The notes under the pieces were generated by a model that saw nothing but the letters and a program-made list of their open reading frames with translations, searched no databases and had not been told where the DNA came from. From Crotophaga sulcirostris (lineage: Eukaryota > Chordata > Aves > Cuculiformes > Crotophagidae): a stretch of 64,000 bases of DNA. The position numbers and the translations under genes were made by a program. This document shows, one piece after another, positions 56,401 through 64,000 of this stretch (the first letter of the stretch is position 1; every line of letters begins with the position of its first letter). Location of the stretch: NCBI GenBank assembly GCA_013397455.1, contig VYZB01000223.1, positions 1,012,263 through 1,076,262 on the forward strand, given 5' to 3'.

Positions 56401-59400
56401 ACAAATTTCGGTCTTGGAAGGGTAACATTTCCTCACCACCAGTTATATGTGCATTCTTATCTGAGTTGTGCAATTACATCAGCTGGGATTTCTGTGGGGC
56501 AGATCATCAAGGTCAAAGCAGCACGGTTCAATAGATGCCAATGGAGCTTTGCCAACTTACAAACCCCCACAATTAGGCCCCAGTGATTTTAGTGGAAATA
56601 GTGACGATTTATACCTGTAAACCATTGAGATCAGGCTCATGGCTTCCAGAACAATTTGTTGGTCCTTTCAGTAGCATTCTGAGAGGCGAAGGCATACTCA
56701 GAAATTCATGTTAATGAAGGAAACAGACTTTCTACAAGAAAGAAGATTCTTTATGCTGTTGCTAAGCTTTGCTGCACAGATTGCAGTGTATAATTTATTG
56801 CCTGTACTATTTGTTATTTCTTTTGTGGCTCTAAAGATTATTCAATGATATTTTTGTTCCTACAGCAAACAATGGAAATTGCAGCTCATAACAGAAGTAG
56901 AACGTTTCCCTTCTTCACTGTTTATGTGATAATATAATTATTCCAAAAATATGCTTCTGTTTGCCTCTCAGGAAGGTGTGGGGAGCTGTTATTATTATCA
57001 TATTAGCTGGTGACAAGTTACCAAAAGTTGTGAGAGAGAGAGTCTGCTTTGTATTTGGAGATTTTGTCAAAGTGCAAAGAGAAGACAGGTAAGACCACCT
57101 GCTGTTCACGTTTGAATAAGAAATGGTAGACGACAGAAAACTTCAATTAACCTTGGGGTAAACTCCAGAAAGTATTCCCTCATTCCTTATATAAAGCCTT
57201 TTTTCCTTCAGTAAATCCTTTCCCACGTACAGCTTGAGTGACAGCTGGTAAGGACGTTGGAAGACAGAACATAAAGTTGTACCATAGTGACACATGTTAC
57301 AGAGAAGGAAAGACAGAAAGTCAGGGGAATGACAGCAATGATAGGATGACTGCATGTTTGGTTGTGCACGTTATGCCCATGTAATTCCACAGATTTCAAA
57401 ACCTTGTTTCTTACCTAAATATGTTATATTGCTATCTATTACTAAGATTGCTACATGATTCTCATTTTATATGTATCAGTACTTTGTAGAAAAGTTACCT
57501 ATTCACGTAGACACCTGCGATTTTCCTACAGTAAATGCTCATCTTGTTCTCTCTGCTTCCTAGGTTTTGTTTTTTTTTAACAAGCATTCAGCTTCAGGTA
57601 GAGTTCAGACATTGAAACCAGCAATTTTTTACTCCTGGCCCAAGCCTCTTCGTAGGATTCTGATTTTCCTCACTATTGCTAATCATGGACAAACCCTCTT
57701 ACATGAGATGATCAGCTCCCTGCTGCTGTAAATGGGATAATGCAGTTACAGTGACCTTCACCAGCAGACATTGGCCAAGTATGAAAGTACCACAATACAA
57801 ACTGATGCAAGGAAGAGATCAGCTTATGTTTCTGTTGTGGCACTACAAATCTCATTTGCTGTCCTAGGTTCTTCTTTAAAACAATGTACTGAAATTTGTA
57901 ATGCACACCCACCACAGCTGTTCTCTTTTATTAGATCTATCAAACAGGCAGCCCTTGTTACTTCACTTTTCTCTTACTCAGGTGCGGTATCTTGGAGAAG
58001 TCAGTCCTGAAAATTGCTGGCTTTGTATATACAGTCTGAGTGGAAGGAAAACCATGGAGTACACTAGGCTTCAGCTTTTTAATTATCAGTTCATAATGAA
58101 AGGTTCTCTTCGTGGGAAAAAAATAATTTCCTGAAGGCTGAACCTCTGCAGGGTTTCCAAGGCTTGGAAGAAAATATCGATCGTTTGACAATGAGTCTCT
58201 CTGCATTCACAGTGCAGAATGGAAAATTCCAGCTTTGCCATAAGCCCCTGATCCCAGAAAAGCAAGTAGCTAGACTGCAGCAAGCTGGGAGGGGGTGCTG
58301 GCAGAACAGTCCATCCAGACCACATGGACAGAAGTGCAGCCCCTATGACCGGTCACAGTTCAGCAATTTTTAGAAGAAAATAAAAATGGGTTTTTTTCTT
58401 CAGAAAGCTCTTTCTCTTCCCTGGCCCTCAATTTTGTCTAAATGCTAACCCCCATTAAACTATTCAAGCAAGAAAATCAGCAAGTCAAAAACATAAAAGC
58501 CAAATTAAAGTGAATAACCAATGCCAGGTTTTTATACTTGAAATTGCTCAAATGCCAAAATCACCATCTTTGAGAGACTTTCTAATTGCTCCCAATTTTC
58601 CAAGCAAGATGTACAGACATTGTCAGGGTCTGCTGGCATTTTCACACTTGAGAAACATAAGCTGTTAGGCTTTTAATTTCCTAAAAATAAACAACAACTT
58701 AAGAGAAAGCTGCCACAAAATGCAAATGTTGTGAAACACCAAACGTGGCACAGGAACTGTACAAAGGTGACTGCAAATGTTATGCCAGCCTGAACCGAGT
58801 TAACAACTCATTCGTTAGGAGACTCATTTAATTGCATTGTTACATCTAAACTGATTCTTCCTTCAGCTGAATTTACATCTTTGTCTTTAGTTCATGCCCA
58901 AATTACTGCCTACTGGGAAAAAAAAAGGCCCCTGTGGTCTCGGAGGCACAGCAGATGCCGTCAAAGCAAGACCTTCAAGGACTCAAGGAGGCCGATGCAG
59001 CTTTGCAGTGAGAGCAGGAGGCAAAGTGCAGGTGAACCAAGCCCTGCAACCACTGTGCTGTACTCGGGGAGGGAGGAGATGGTAGATTTTAACAGCAGGA
59101 GCAGGAGTCAACTTTGCCCTTCAACCAGCCATCTCTCAGACACAGCAACTGCAGCTGGCTCCATGTGAGGAGGTGCCACCACCTTTTACTGGTTACCAAG
59201 TTTACCCTTTTACAGATTATCTAGCATATAAAGGGCTAATTTATCAGAACGTTTCCTTGGTGTGTCCTGTGGTATATTCAGCATGGAATTAAAAGTGAAC
59301 CTGAGGCAAAAAAGATGAACTACACAAACTCAAGATTTTTTTTCCTTCCCCAGCCAGTGCTTTGACAGCCTAGAACCACAGATTTCATGTGATAGCTTGT

Positions 59401-62315
59401 ATTTTTATATTTCTGTATTAAAAGGTGGTATGTCTTTTGAGACTGCATTTTTTCAGATGGGGTTTGAACCACTCTCCTTTAATGATTATTTGTCTTACCA
59501 ACCACTTATTCCTCAGACTTTTATCCTGTGTCTGGCTATTGATCTGCCCTGCCCAGGCCAAGTCTAACTCTGCATTTTGCATTGGCCAGACAATCTTCTT
59601 TTGTCCTTTCATAGCCTGATATTTGCTAGACTGCTCTTTGCTTGGACAAGGTCATTCCTACACAGACTTTTTCAGATTATCATCTCAAGACCAGCCTCCA
59701 TTCAAGTCTTTCATGACTGCCTTTGAAGGTTTGTTTTTGCCCGTTCCCAGTCAGCTTTTCTTCTCCAATTTTCATCCCTATATTTCTTTTCACAGTTTCA
59801 CAGTTTCACAGTATAACCAGGTTGGAAGAGTCCATCAAGTCCAACCTATAAGCCAACACTAACACCATCTCATCACCTAAACCATGGCACTGAGTGCCTC
59901 ATCCAATCTTCCCTTAAACACATCAAGGGTCGGCGACTCCACCACCTCCCTGGGCAGCGCATTCCAGTGGCCAATCACCCTTTCTTCCTAACATCAAGTC
60001 TAAACCTCCCCTGACGAAGTTTAAGTCCGTGCCCTCTAGTTCTGTCACTGGTCACCTGTGAGAAGAGACCAACGCCCGCTTGACTACAACCTCCTTTTAG
60101 GCAGTTGTAGAGAGCAATAAGGTCACCCCTGAGCCTCCTCTTCTCCAGAATAAACAGCCCCAGCTCCCTCAGTCGCTCCTCGTAGGGCTTGTGCTCCAGC
60201 CCTTTCACCATCTATGTTGCCCTCCTCTGGACATTCTCCAGTATCCTGACATCTTTCCCAAACTGAGGGGCCCAGAACTGTACGCAGTATTCAAGGTGAG
60301 GCCTGACCAGTGCCGAGTAGAGGGGGGCGATAACTTCTCTGGTCCTGCTCTGGTCCTTTTCTTACCTTTCAGGTTTCTCTCCATCTCTACTATTTTCTGA
60401 TTTTATCATGTCTGTGCATTGCCATTCTCTATGTCATTTTCCACTAATTTCTGGAATGCTCGCTATTGCTACTCTGAAAACAATACATTTCTGCTAAGTC
60501 TGTCAAATATTTATCCTTCAAATGGAAAATATTTTTAGAATTAAAAGAGAAAACACTGTATTACTGAGAAATCTATTTTTGGTTTCTGGGTACAATCTTA
60601 AGATTCACTGTTAACAACAGAATTGTTCCCATTTGACATTGTATCAGATAAGTTGAACAGACTTTTTGCTTGTTTATTTGAAACATGATTTTTAGAACCA
60701 GAATATTCCCACATAATTTCTCCTCAACTGCTACTGAAAAGTGAGTAAAGTGCATGTTCTGACCTCAGATCATAAGCTACAACATACACAAAGAGCACAA
60801 CTCCTGCAAAGAAAAAGATTTATCTTTGTTTATGGAAACATCCTACTGAGTTATTCCTCTTGGGTGAGCATTTTGCAGTTAGGGCACAGGGTTTAATTAG
60901 CTGGTATAAAGTTATTAAGCCAGTTCATAAGGAGTGAAACTGACTATGCTGCACTTTACCTCTGTGGTCAGCTATTTCCCAAATTCCTTGTCCAAAGTCA
61001 ACACCTTCTATATCCATTTATTCTCTACCCCAGGTGTTTTGCTATTTACTACAACAAATAGGTTGTATTACAACAGTTATTGATCTCTAGTGATCCATGA
61101 CAGGACTACAGGTAATGGCAGGAAGGTGTGCCAGGGGAGGTTTAGACTGGATATTAGGAAGTGGTTCTTCACCCAGTGGTTGGTGGAACACTGGAACAGC
61201 TCCTCAAGGAAGCAGTAATGGCACCAAGTCTACCAGTATTCAGGAAACATTTGGACAATGCCCTCAGTCACATGGTGTGAATGTTGGGAGTTTCCAATTG
61301 TAGGGATAGGAGTTGGACTCAATGATCCTTTTGGGTCCCTTCCAACTCGGGTGATTCTATGACTCTATGAAATAGGTTTTTATCCTGTGTGTTACTACTT
61401 TTAAAAATAATTCTCTTACTTTTTCTCAGCTCATGTTTTCACTAAAATTTGCAGTTGTTCTTCTTTTCATTTAATGGTAATTGCAAATTAAACCACATTG
61501 CTCAGCTGAAGAAGCCTGGGTTTCCCTCGGGAAGCCACTGATGGCAGGAGAATAGCAAGACCTAAAAAGCAGAGACATCACAAAGCACCACCCCTGGCAA
61601 GGAGCCACAGCTTCTGGGGACAGTGGAGGCAGTATGACAGCAGTGTACCACAAAGACAACCTACAGTCCATGGGTGCTGGGAGCCCTTGTAGACACCTGG
61701 AGGTAGGAGTGCTAGTGCCAACACGGGGTTAAGGAGAGCCTGGAACAATTAGGAAAGAGACAAATCCTCTGGTCTGAGGTCTGAAGCCTGAGGTAGGTTT
61801 GAGGAACAATCAATTGACACAGCTTGTGCTGAGAATACACAGTCTGCCCTGCACATGCTCTGGATCAAATCACCTGCTATAAAGGAATTAAGCTGTTCCT
61901 GGAGGTTTCAAAGGCTAATACACGTCTTGCCACAGCTCACAGCTCTGTGGCCTTCCAAGTGACAGGTGCATTCTGCATCTTAATAACAGGATGTAGAGTC
62001 AATCCCCAGGTTACTCATTTCTGTCCTAAATCCAATATTGCAGGCTTATTTAATGTGAGGCAGCACTGTCATTTCTCCACAAAGAGCCTTGTCACCTTCT
62101 CATTCCTTGGACAGCCACTCCCATTTTTAGTCTGCTTCTTTCAAAGTAAAATACATCATCTGTAAGATCAGCAGTTCAGCTGGACTGCTGGTCCAGTCAT
62201 TATTTAAAATTTTGTAGCAGAGGGACTATAACAATAAGAAAATCCACATTTTACAGAAAAGGTCAGCATGTACTTACATAATTTGATGCAAGATCAGGAT
62301 GTAGATAATCAATTC
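10933..62315 (-). CDS. PCSK2: Prohormone convertase 2 (PC2), exons 5-12 of 12
   Basis: Coding exons on the minus strand, in gene order: 62278-62315, 41459-41535, 34754-34842, 32392-32567, 20262-20477, 18928-19028, 16158-16385, 10933-11419 (1,412 coding bases including stop). Together they encode residues 169-638 of a subtilisin/kexin-family serine endoprotease that cuts prohormones after paired basic residues in neuroendocrine dense-core granules. Seen: catalytic His208 in [10 protein letters not shown], oxyanion Asp310 in WASGDGG (Asp instead of Asn is specific to PC2), catalytic Ser384 in [13 protein letters not shown], the P-domain RRGDL motif, and an acidic C-terminal helix. The numbering, counted back from the stop as 638, is collinear with human PC2. 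Sequons are NCT (375), NSS (514) and NMT (524). Exons 1-4 (signal peptide, propeptide, catalytic Asp167) lie right of the window. All introns are GT-AG and all phases agree; there is no lesion. Confidence 0.98.
11420..16157 (-). other. PCSK2: PCSK2 intron 11
   Basis: 4,738 bp, GTAAGTG...CAG. It holds an old-repeat-like stretch near 15105-15150 (see findings) and several overlapping short open frames on the + strand around 12109-12990 without recognisable domains. No exon or named repeat is identified. Confidence 0.85.
16158..16385 (-). CDS. PCSK2: PCSK2 exon 11: end of catalytic domain, start of P domain
   Basis: The acceptor is TTTCCACAG and the donor CCTGA|GTAAGTG. It encodes the last base of Asn401, residues 402-476 and two bases of Glu477, beginning [20 protein letters not shown] and including [20 protein letters not shown] and [18 protein letters not shown]. 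This is the linker from the subtilisin fold to the P domain that stabilises it. Phase is correct on both sides. Confidence 0.97.
16386..18927 (-). other. PCSK2: PCSK2 intron 10
   Basis: 2,542 bp with donor GTATGC and acceptor CACAG. It is AT-rich. It contains, on the opposite strand, the exon-like cassette 17399-17461 reported separately. No repeat is recognised. Confidence 0.85.
17399..17461 (+). other. Exon-like cassette antisense to PCSK2 (speculative)
   Basis: 63 bases flanked on the + strand by a good acceptor (TACTTTCTACTTCACAG, ending 17398) and a strong donor (CAG|GTAAGAG, from 17462). The cassette is open in frame from an ATG for 21 codons. I do not recognise the peptide, and no partner exons are evident. 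It could be an exon of an antisense transcript or a chance match of splice motifs. Confidence 0.2.
18928..19028 (-). CDS. PCSK2: PCSK2 exon 10: active-site serine
   Basis: The acceptor is TTATTGCAG and the donor GCTAA|GTATGC. It encodes residues 368-400 ([20 protein letters not shown] then [13 protein letters not shown]) plus two bases of Asn401. Ser384 in [11 protein letters not shown] is the nucleophile of the catalytic triad. Asn375 sits in an N-C-T glycosylation sequon seen in other PC2 proteins. It is 101 bp and in phase with exons 9 and 11. Confidence 0.98.
19029..20261 (-). other. PCSK2: PCSK2 intron 9
   Basis: 1,233 bp with donor GTGAGTCC and acceptor TTGCAG. A 130-codon open frame on the + strand (19293-19685) has no recognisable features. 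Nothing else is seen. Confidence 0.85.
20262..20477 (-). CDS. PCSK2: PCSK2 exon 9: oxyanion-hole region
   Basis: The acceptor is CCCTTTCACAG and the donor GGCGTG|GTGAGT. It encodes residues 296-367 exactly (phase 0 at both ends), starting [20 protein letters not shown], then [20 protein letters not shown] and ending RKRNPEAGV. Position 310 is Asp in WASGDGG, where other convertases have Asn. This substitution defines PC2 and is linked in the literature to its dependence on the chaperone 7B2 (SCG5). Confidence 0.98.
20478..32391 (-). other. PCSK2: PCSK2 intron 8
   Basis: 11,914 bp with donor GTAAGAGT and acceptor CACAG. It contains an (AAAC)n run at about 21865-21890, a GC-richer patch with overlapping open frames on both strands at 24573-25191, and otherwise AT-rich single-copy sequence. 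I identify no CR1 or LTR copy in it. Confidence 0.85.
21865..21891. repeat. (AAAC)n microsatellite
   Basis: A short run of AAAC units (AAAAAAACAAACAAACAAAC) in intron 8. It is simple sequence. Confidence 0.7.
32392..32567 (-). CDS. PCSK2: PCSK2 exon 8: catalytic domain core
   Basis: The acceptor is AATCTACAG and the donor AACAAG|GTAAGAG. It encodes two bases of Gly237 and residues 238-295: [20 protein letters not shown], then [20 protein letters not shown] and [31 protein letters not shown] is the conserved subtilisin/kexin substrate-pocket segment. Phase is correct on both sides. Confidence 0.98.
32568..34753 (-). other. PCSK2: PCSK2 intron 7
   Basis: 2,186 bp with donor GTACAGTAG, a less common but valid GT donor. 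No repeat or other gene is recognised. Confidence 0.85.
34754..34842 (-). CDS. PCSK2: PCSK2 exon 7: active-site histidine
   Basis: The acceptor is CTTTTACAG and the donor GGCAG|GTACAG. It encodes the last base of Ser207, residues 208-236 ([20 protein letters not shown] then GVAYNSKVA) and the first base of Gly237. The first full codon is catalytic His208. The exon is 89 bp, and its reading frame is hidden because long chance open frames overlap it in the other frames. Confidence 0.97.
34843..41458 (-). other. PCSK2: PCSK2 intron 6
   Basis: 6,616 bp with donor GTAAATGG and acceptor TTTTACAG. It holds chance open frames and, on the + strand at about 36020-36080, a long pyrimidine tract followed by a closely spaced acceptor and donor (see findings). 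A C9 homopolymer lies at about 41013-41021. No named repeat is seen. Confidence 0.85.
41459..41535 (-). CDS. PCSK2: PCSK2 exon 6
   Basis: The acceptor is TGTTTTGCAG and the donor AACAG|GTAAATGG. It encodes residues 182-206 ([20 protein letters not shown] then DDWFN) plus two bases of Ser207. This loop carries the PC2 tyrosine (residue 195 here, 194 in rodent numbering) reported to matter for 7B2 binding. It is 77 bp, in phase, and too short to appear as an open frame with its own ATG. Confidence 0.97.
43343..43802 (-). mobile_element. Solo LTR of an endogenous retrovirus (copy 1)
   Basis: About 460 bp, TG...CA, reading as an LTR on the minus strand. In that sense it starts TGTATGGGCCAGTGCAGAAG, has an AATAAA (TTTATT on + near 43424) about 80 bases before its end, and ends CCCCTGTCCCTTACA. 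It is the inverted partner of 51393-51857, with roughly 85-90% identity by eye along the whole length. The flanks ACATA and ACATC may be a 5-bp target duplication with one mismatch. No internal retroviral sequence adjoins it. The + strand open frame 43400-43633 is antisense and meaningless. Confidence 0.8.
48750..49126 (-). mobile_element. CR1 LINE, 3' fragment
   Basis: The + strand begins TATCACAGTATTACAAGGTTGG and proceeds through CCTCATCCAATCTCC and GGTCACCCCTGAGCCTCCTC, the antisense of the CR1 ORF2 end and 3' UTR. The minus frame still reads CR1-like peptide ([50 protein letters not shown]) to the end of ORF2. It is 5'-truncated, as usual for CR1. Confidence 0.93.
51393..51857 (+). mobile_element. 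Solo LTR of an endogenous retrovirus (copy 2), with target duplication
   Basis: 465 bp starting TGCTTTGTATGGGCCATTGC and ending CCCCTGTCCTTTACA, flanked by perfect 5-bp duplications CTCCC (51388-51392 and 51858-51862). On + it has CATAAAAG (TATA-like, about 51639) and AATAAA (about 51770), placed as expected for U3-R-U5. There is no adjacent internal region, so it is a solo LTR. A 5-bp duplication fits class III (ERVL-like) avian elements, but the class is an inference. The same family is found inverted at 43343-43802. Confidence 0.88.
52317..52475. repeat. Tandem array with TTTGTAAGTA core
   Basis: Six copies of TTTGTAAGTA spaced about 14-15 bases apart (52334-52418), plus a seventh variant (TTTGTAAAGTA). 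The array is bracketed by three copies of TATTTCACTTTTATTTTC (about 52318, 52417, 52458) and a short (TTTC)n run. It is a degenerate minisatellite just upstream of the LTR at 52517. Confidence 0.85.
52517..53090 (-). mobile_element. ERV LTR, TGTCATGGTTTAGCCCC type (degraded)
   Basis: The + strand starts TGTCATGGTTTAGCCCC, a terminus shared by a very common avian LTR group. It continues with the characteristic A-rich AATAATAAC-like stretch (about 52645-52710) and TTTTATACTGACTATGACGT...GGTCAGTTTTGGGTCACCTGTC (about 52916-52984). On the minus strand TATAAA lies at 52922-52917. The far end is diverged or truncated and is approximate. I could not define a target duplication. It is intronic in PCSK2, sense with the gene if the TATA orientation is right. 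Confidence 0.8.
55091..55857 (+). mobile_element. CR1 LINE, 3' fragment (longest copy)
   Basis: About 770 bp in + orientation. It opens near ACTTCATGAAGTTCAACAAAG, passes CTGGGCTGCATCAAGG, GAGGAGGGCCAAGAAGATGA and GGTACTGGAACAGGTTGCCC, and ends AAGGTCCTTTCCAACC...AATTCTATGATGATT, the CR1 3' terminal repeat. The ORF2 frame is broken by stops and small shifts, so it is a dead copy. Confidence 0.93.
59789..60350 (-). mobile_element. CR1 LINE, 3' fragment
   Basis: It is the same subfamily as 48750-49126 but extends farther 5', to ACTTCTCTGGTCCTGCTC on +. The + strand starts with a tripled CACAGTTT-like terminal unit. The minus frame reads CR1 ORF2 ([33 protein letters not shown]). Relative to the other copy it has a small deletion where CCCTTT is followed directly by CTTCCTAAC (about 59977-59990), which breaks ORF2. 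Confidence 0.93.
61095..61371 (+). mobile_element. CR1 LINE, short 3' fragment of another subfamily
   Basis: It runs from CATGACAGGACTACAGGTAATGG through GGTTTAGACTGGATATTAGG, TGGAACACTGGAACAGC and GGTCCCTTCCAACTCGGGTGATTCTATGACTCTATGA. The end is the CR1 terminal octamer repeat. The body differs from the other three copies, so it belongs to a different CR1 subfamily. Confidence 0.88.
62278..62315 (-). CDS. PCSK2: PCSK2 exon 5 (38 bp)
   Basis: The acceptor is TATCTTACTGCAG and the donor AATTAT|GTAAGTAC. It encodes two bases of Gly169 and residues 170-181 ([12 protein letters not shown]), the segment right after the catalytic Asp167 of the DDG motif. The exon is only 38 bp. It is called because its peptide, phases and position between exons 4 and 6 all match PC2. 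Confidence 0.96.
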
Positions 62316-64000
62316 CTGCAGTAAGATAATGACAGGACAGAAACAAAAGGTTAAGAGTTTCAAAAAAGATTTTCTAGTGATTACAGAACAAAACAAGATT
62401 CCTTTGCAAACACAGGAAAATTATCATGGTAAATAATGAAACTGATTGAAGTTTTTAAATGCAGACTTTTAAACTGCTGCACCATTTCTGATGCAACTAG
62501 GAGTTTTCAATCATTTATGTAAAAAACCAAGCGCCAATTGAAAACGTGGGCTCAGCAATAAAATTTATTGAACTGTTTTCTAGATTAGATCATATTTACT
62601 TATTAAGATTACTTTAAATCATCATTTATCTTTATATAAATTCTGTCATCTCAAGTCATACCATACCTAACAAGATCAGTAAGCATTGGACCAGTATTTT
62701 TTATTTATTCAGGAGTATTTTTAACCACTGAAAATTGTAAACTAAGTAGACAGAAAATTACCTAAAATAGACGTGGGGGAGATCACTAAGGCAAATACTT
62801 TGGATTATGTCTATGAAAGAGAATTTTTAATATTGGATTAGACCATTTCAGCAAATATCTGAGCATAGGTCCCACACCTTGGTAGTGTGCTAAAGATGGT
62901 AACAAGGAGAATGTCATATTATTGTAGTTATTCTGCTGAAACAATTACCTCCCATTACACAGGGATCTTAGAACCAGATTTGCATGAAGAGACCCTTGCA
63001 CCTGCAGAGACCCTTACAGATGCAAATTGTAGATGAACAGCAAAAGTCTCAACAAATAATTATTTTATTCAGGTGTTCTCTTCCAGAGTTACTGGAAGTG
63101 AATGTAAGGCAAATTACCCCCTCCTCTAAAAGCTGTATCTGATGGGCCAACAGCTTTATTTGACCAAAAGTTCAAATAGTTTGTGGCCATCCCTGTCACA
63201 GCCATGCCTAGCTATTCTGCAATCTATGTCCTGCCCCTGTGGGATCAGTGAAATTGTGATTTCTCATGACATCAATATACAGATGTCCAAGTCTACCTTC
63301 TTACTTCCACAAAACCTTATCTTAGGAATAAGCAGATGAGGAACAGAAATAAATGAACACAGATCTCAACCAACCCTACAAAACATATGTGGATCCAGAC
63401 ATATTATTTATTTTTAATATTATTTAGTTGCCATAAAAGGAAAACATTCAAAATTTAACCCAAAGTGCTGAGAGAATGCACAGTATTCCTATACTTTAGC
63501 AAGGAACCCATCTGTAGAACAGCTGTGACTTCAACTGTACCTTTTGTCTTCATCTTCCCTGAACTTAGCCTCAAATTAGTAATATTTTTAAAATGCAAGT
63601 CTTTATTGACATTCAGCATGAAAATGTTTAATTATTTCAGGTACCAAGTATGACTTTGAGAATTATGTAACCCAGAAAACATTTTCTTAAGTACTTTTTG
63701 CACAGCAATTACATCCCCCAGTCAGTGCCTATACAGCCTACGGAAGTCAAGGAGAGTCTTTCCTTTGGCTTAACGGCCATTATAGTGTGCCCTGGAAGAT
63801 ATCTGAGTGATAATAGCAAACTACTTTTAATGCTTTGATATCCATGTTTCAGTATCCCTAGTGAAGACTTTATACCATATTTTCCATAAAGATCTCAAAG
63901 TCTTTATGGAGGTTGGCAGTCTCAGCAGTATGAGCAATCCATTATTACTTTTTAATCTTTTTTTAATTTGGATTACATGGGAAAAGCTACTTAAAAAAAT
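62316..64000 (-). other. PCSK2: PCSK2 intron 4 (partial)
   Basis: AT-rich sequence to the right edge. I looked on the minus strand for exon 4 (the IGIMDDG-type segment with catalytic Asp167) and did not find it, so it lies farther right. No repeat is recognised. Confidence 0.8.

Larger units (their letters stand above)
41536..62277 (-). other. PCSK2: PCSK2 intron 5, the repeat-rich intron
   Basis: 20,742 bp with donor GTAAGTAC and acceptor TTTTGCAG. It carries most recognised mobile DNA of the window: LTRs at 43343-43802, 51393-51857 and 52517 to about 53090, a tandem array at 52317-52475, and CR1 fragments at 48750-49126, 55091-55857, 59789-60350 and 61095-61371. The rest, including 43803-48749 and 56000-59780, is unannotated AT-rich sequence with chance open frames (for example 46502-46807 +, 46914-47120 -). 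Confidence 0.85.

Noticed and set aside
62316..64000. PCSK2 exon 4 with catalytic Asp167
   Set aside because: Searched on the minus strand for an IGIMDDG-type segment with a donor; none found before the right edge.
1..64000. CRISPR arrays, operons, tRNA/rRNA genes or a prokaryotic-type system
   Set aside because: The window is vertebrate nuclear DNA; no regular spacer arrays, cloverleaf genes or ribosomal sequence were seen.

Overview
This is a piece of a bird nuclear genome. The base composition is AT-rich, coding exons are short and split by GT-AG introns, and the interspersed repeats are of avian type: 3'-truncated CR1 LINEs and endogenous-retrovirus LTRs, including one that opens with the common bird LTR start TGTCATGGTTTAGCCCC. 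The species cannot be fixed from the window.

Two protein-coding genes are present, both cut by the window edges and lying tail to tail. On the left, on the + strand, are the last three coding exons of BFSP1 (filensin, a lens-fibre beaded-filament protein): 192-412, 1795-1880 and 3786-4729, followed by a short 3' UTR with an AATAAA at 5113. On the - strand, filling about 11-62 kb, are the last eight coding exons of PCSK2 (prohormone convertase 2), exons 5 to 12 of 12: 62278-62315, 41459-41535, 34754-34842, 32392-32567, 20262-20477, 18928-19028, 16158-16385 and 10933-11419. Every junction keeps phase. Counting back from the stop as residue 638, the joined exons place the catalytic His at 208, the unusual oxyanion Asp at 310 and the catalytic Ser at 384, exactly as in human PC2. 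The catalytic Asp167 and the propeptide lie in exons 1-4, beyond the right edge. The same two genes lie convergently on human 20p12, so this is conserved synteny.

Layout: 1-5135 BFSP1 3' half; about 5136-8100 intergenic, with C/A-rich low-complexity tracts; about 8100-10932 probable PCSK2 3' UTR, with an AT-rich stretch and two clustered poly(A) signals; 10933-62315 PCSK2 exons and introns; 62316-64000 part of PCSK2 intron 4. Most recognisable mobile DNA is in PCSK2 intron 5 (20.7 kb): two copies of one LTR family in inverted orientation (43343-43802 and 51393-51857), a second LTR type (52517 to about 53090), a 10-bp-core tandem array (52317-52475) and four CR1 fragments.

The two genes do not work together biochemically. 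BFSP1 is structural and lens-specific. PCSK2 is a calcium-dependent serine protease of neuroendocrine secretory granules that matures proinsulin, proglucagon, POMC and similar precursors. I found no CRISPR array, prokaryotic operon, tRNA, rRNA or clear new multi-gene system. The less explained signals are an exon-like cassette antisense to PCSK2 at 17399-17461, the tandem array of splice-donor-like heptamers, and the inverted LTR pair.
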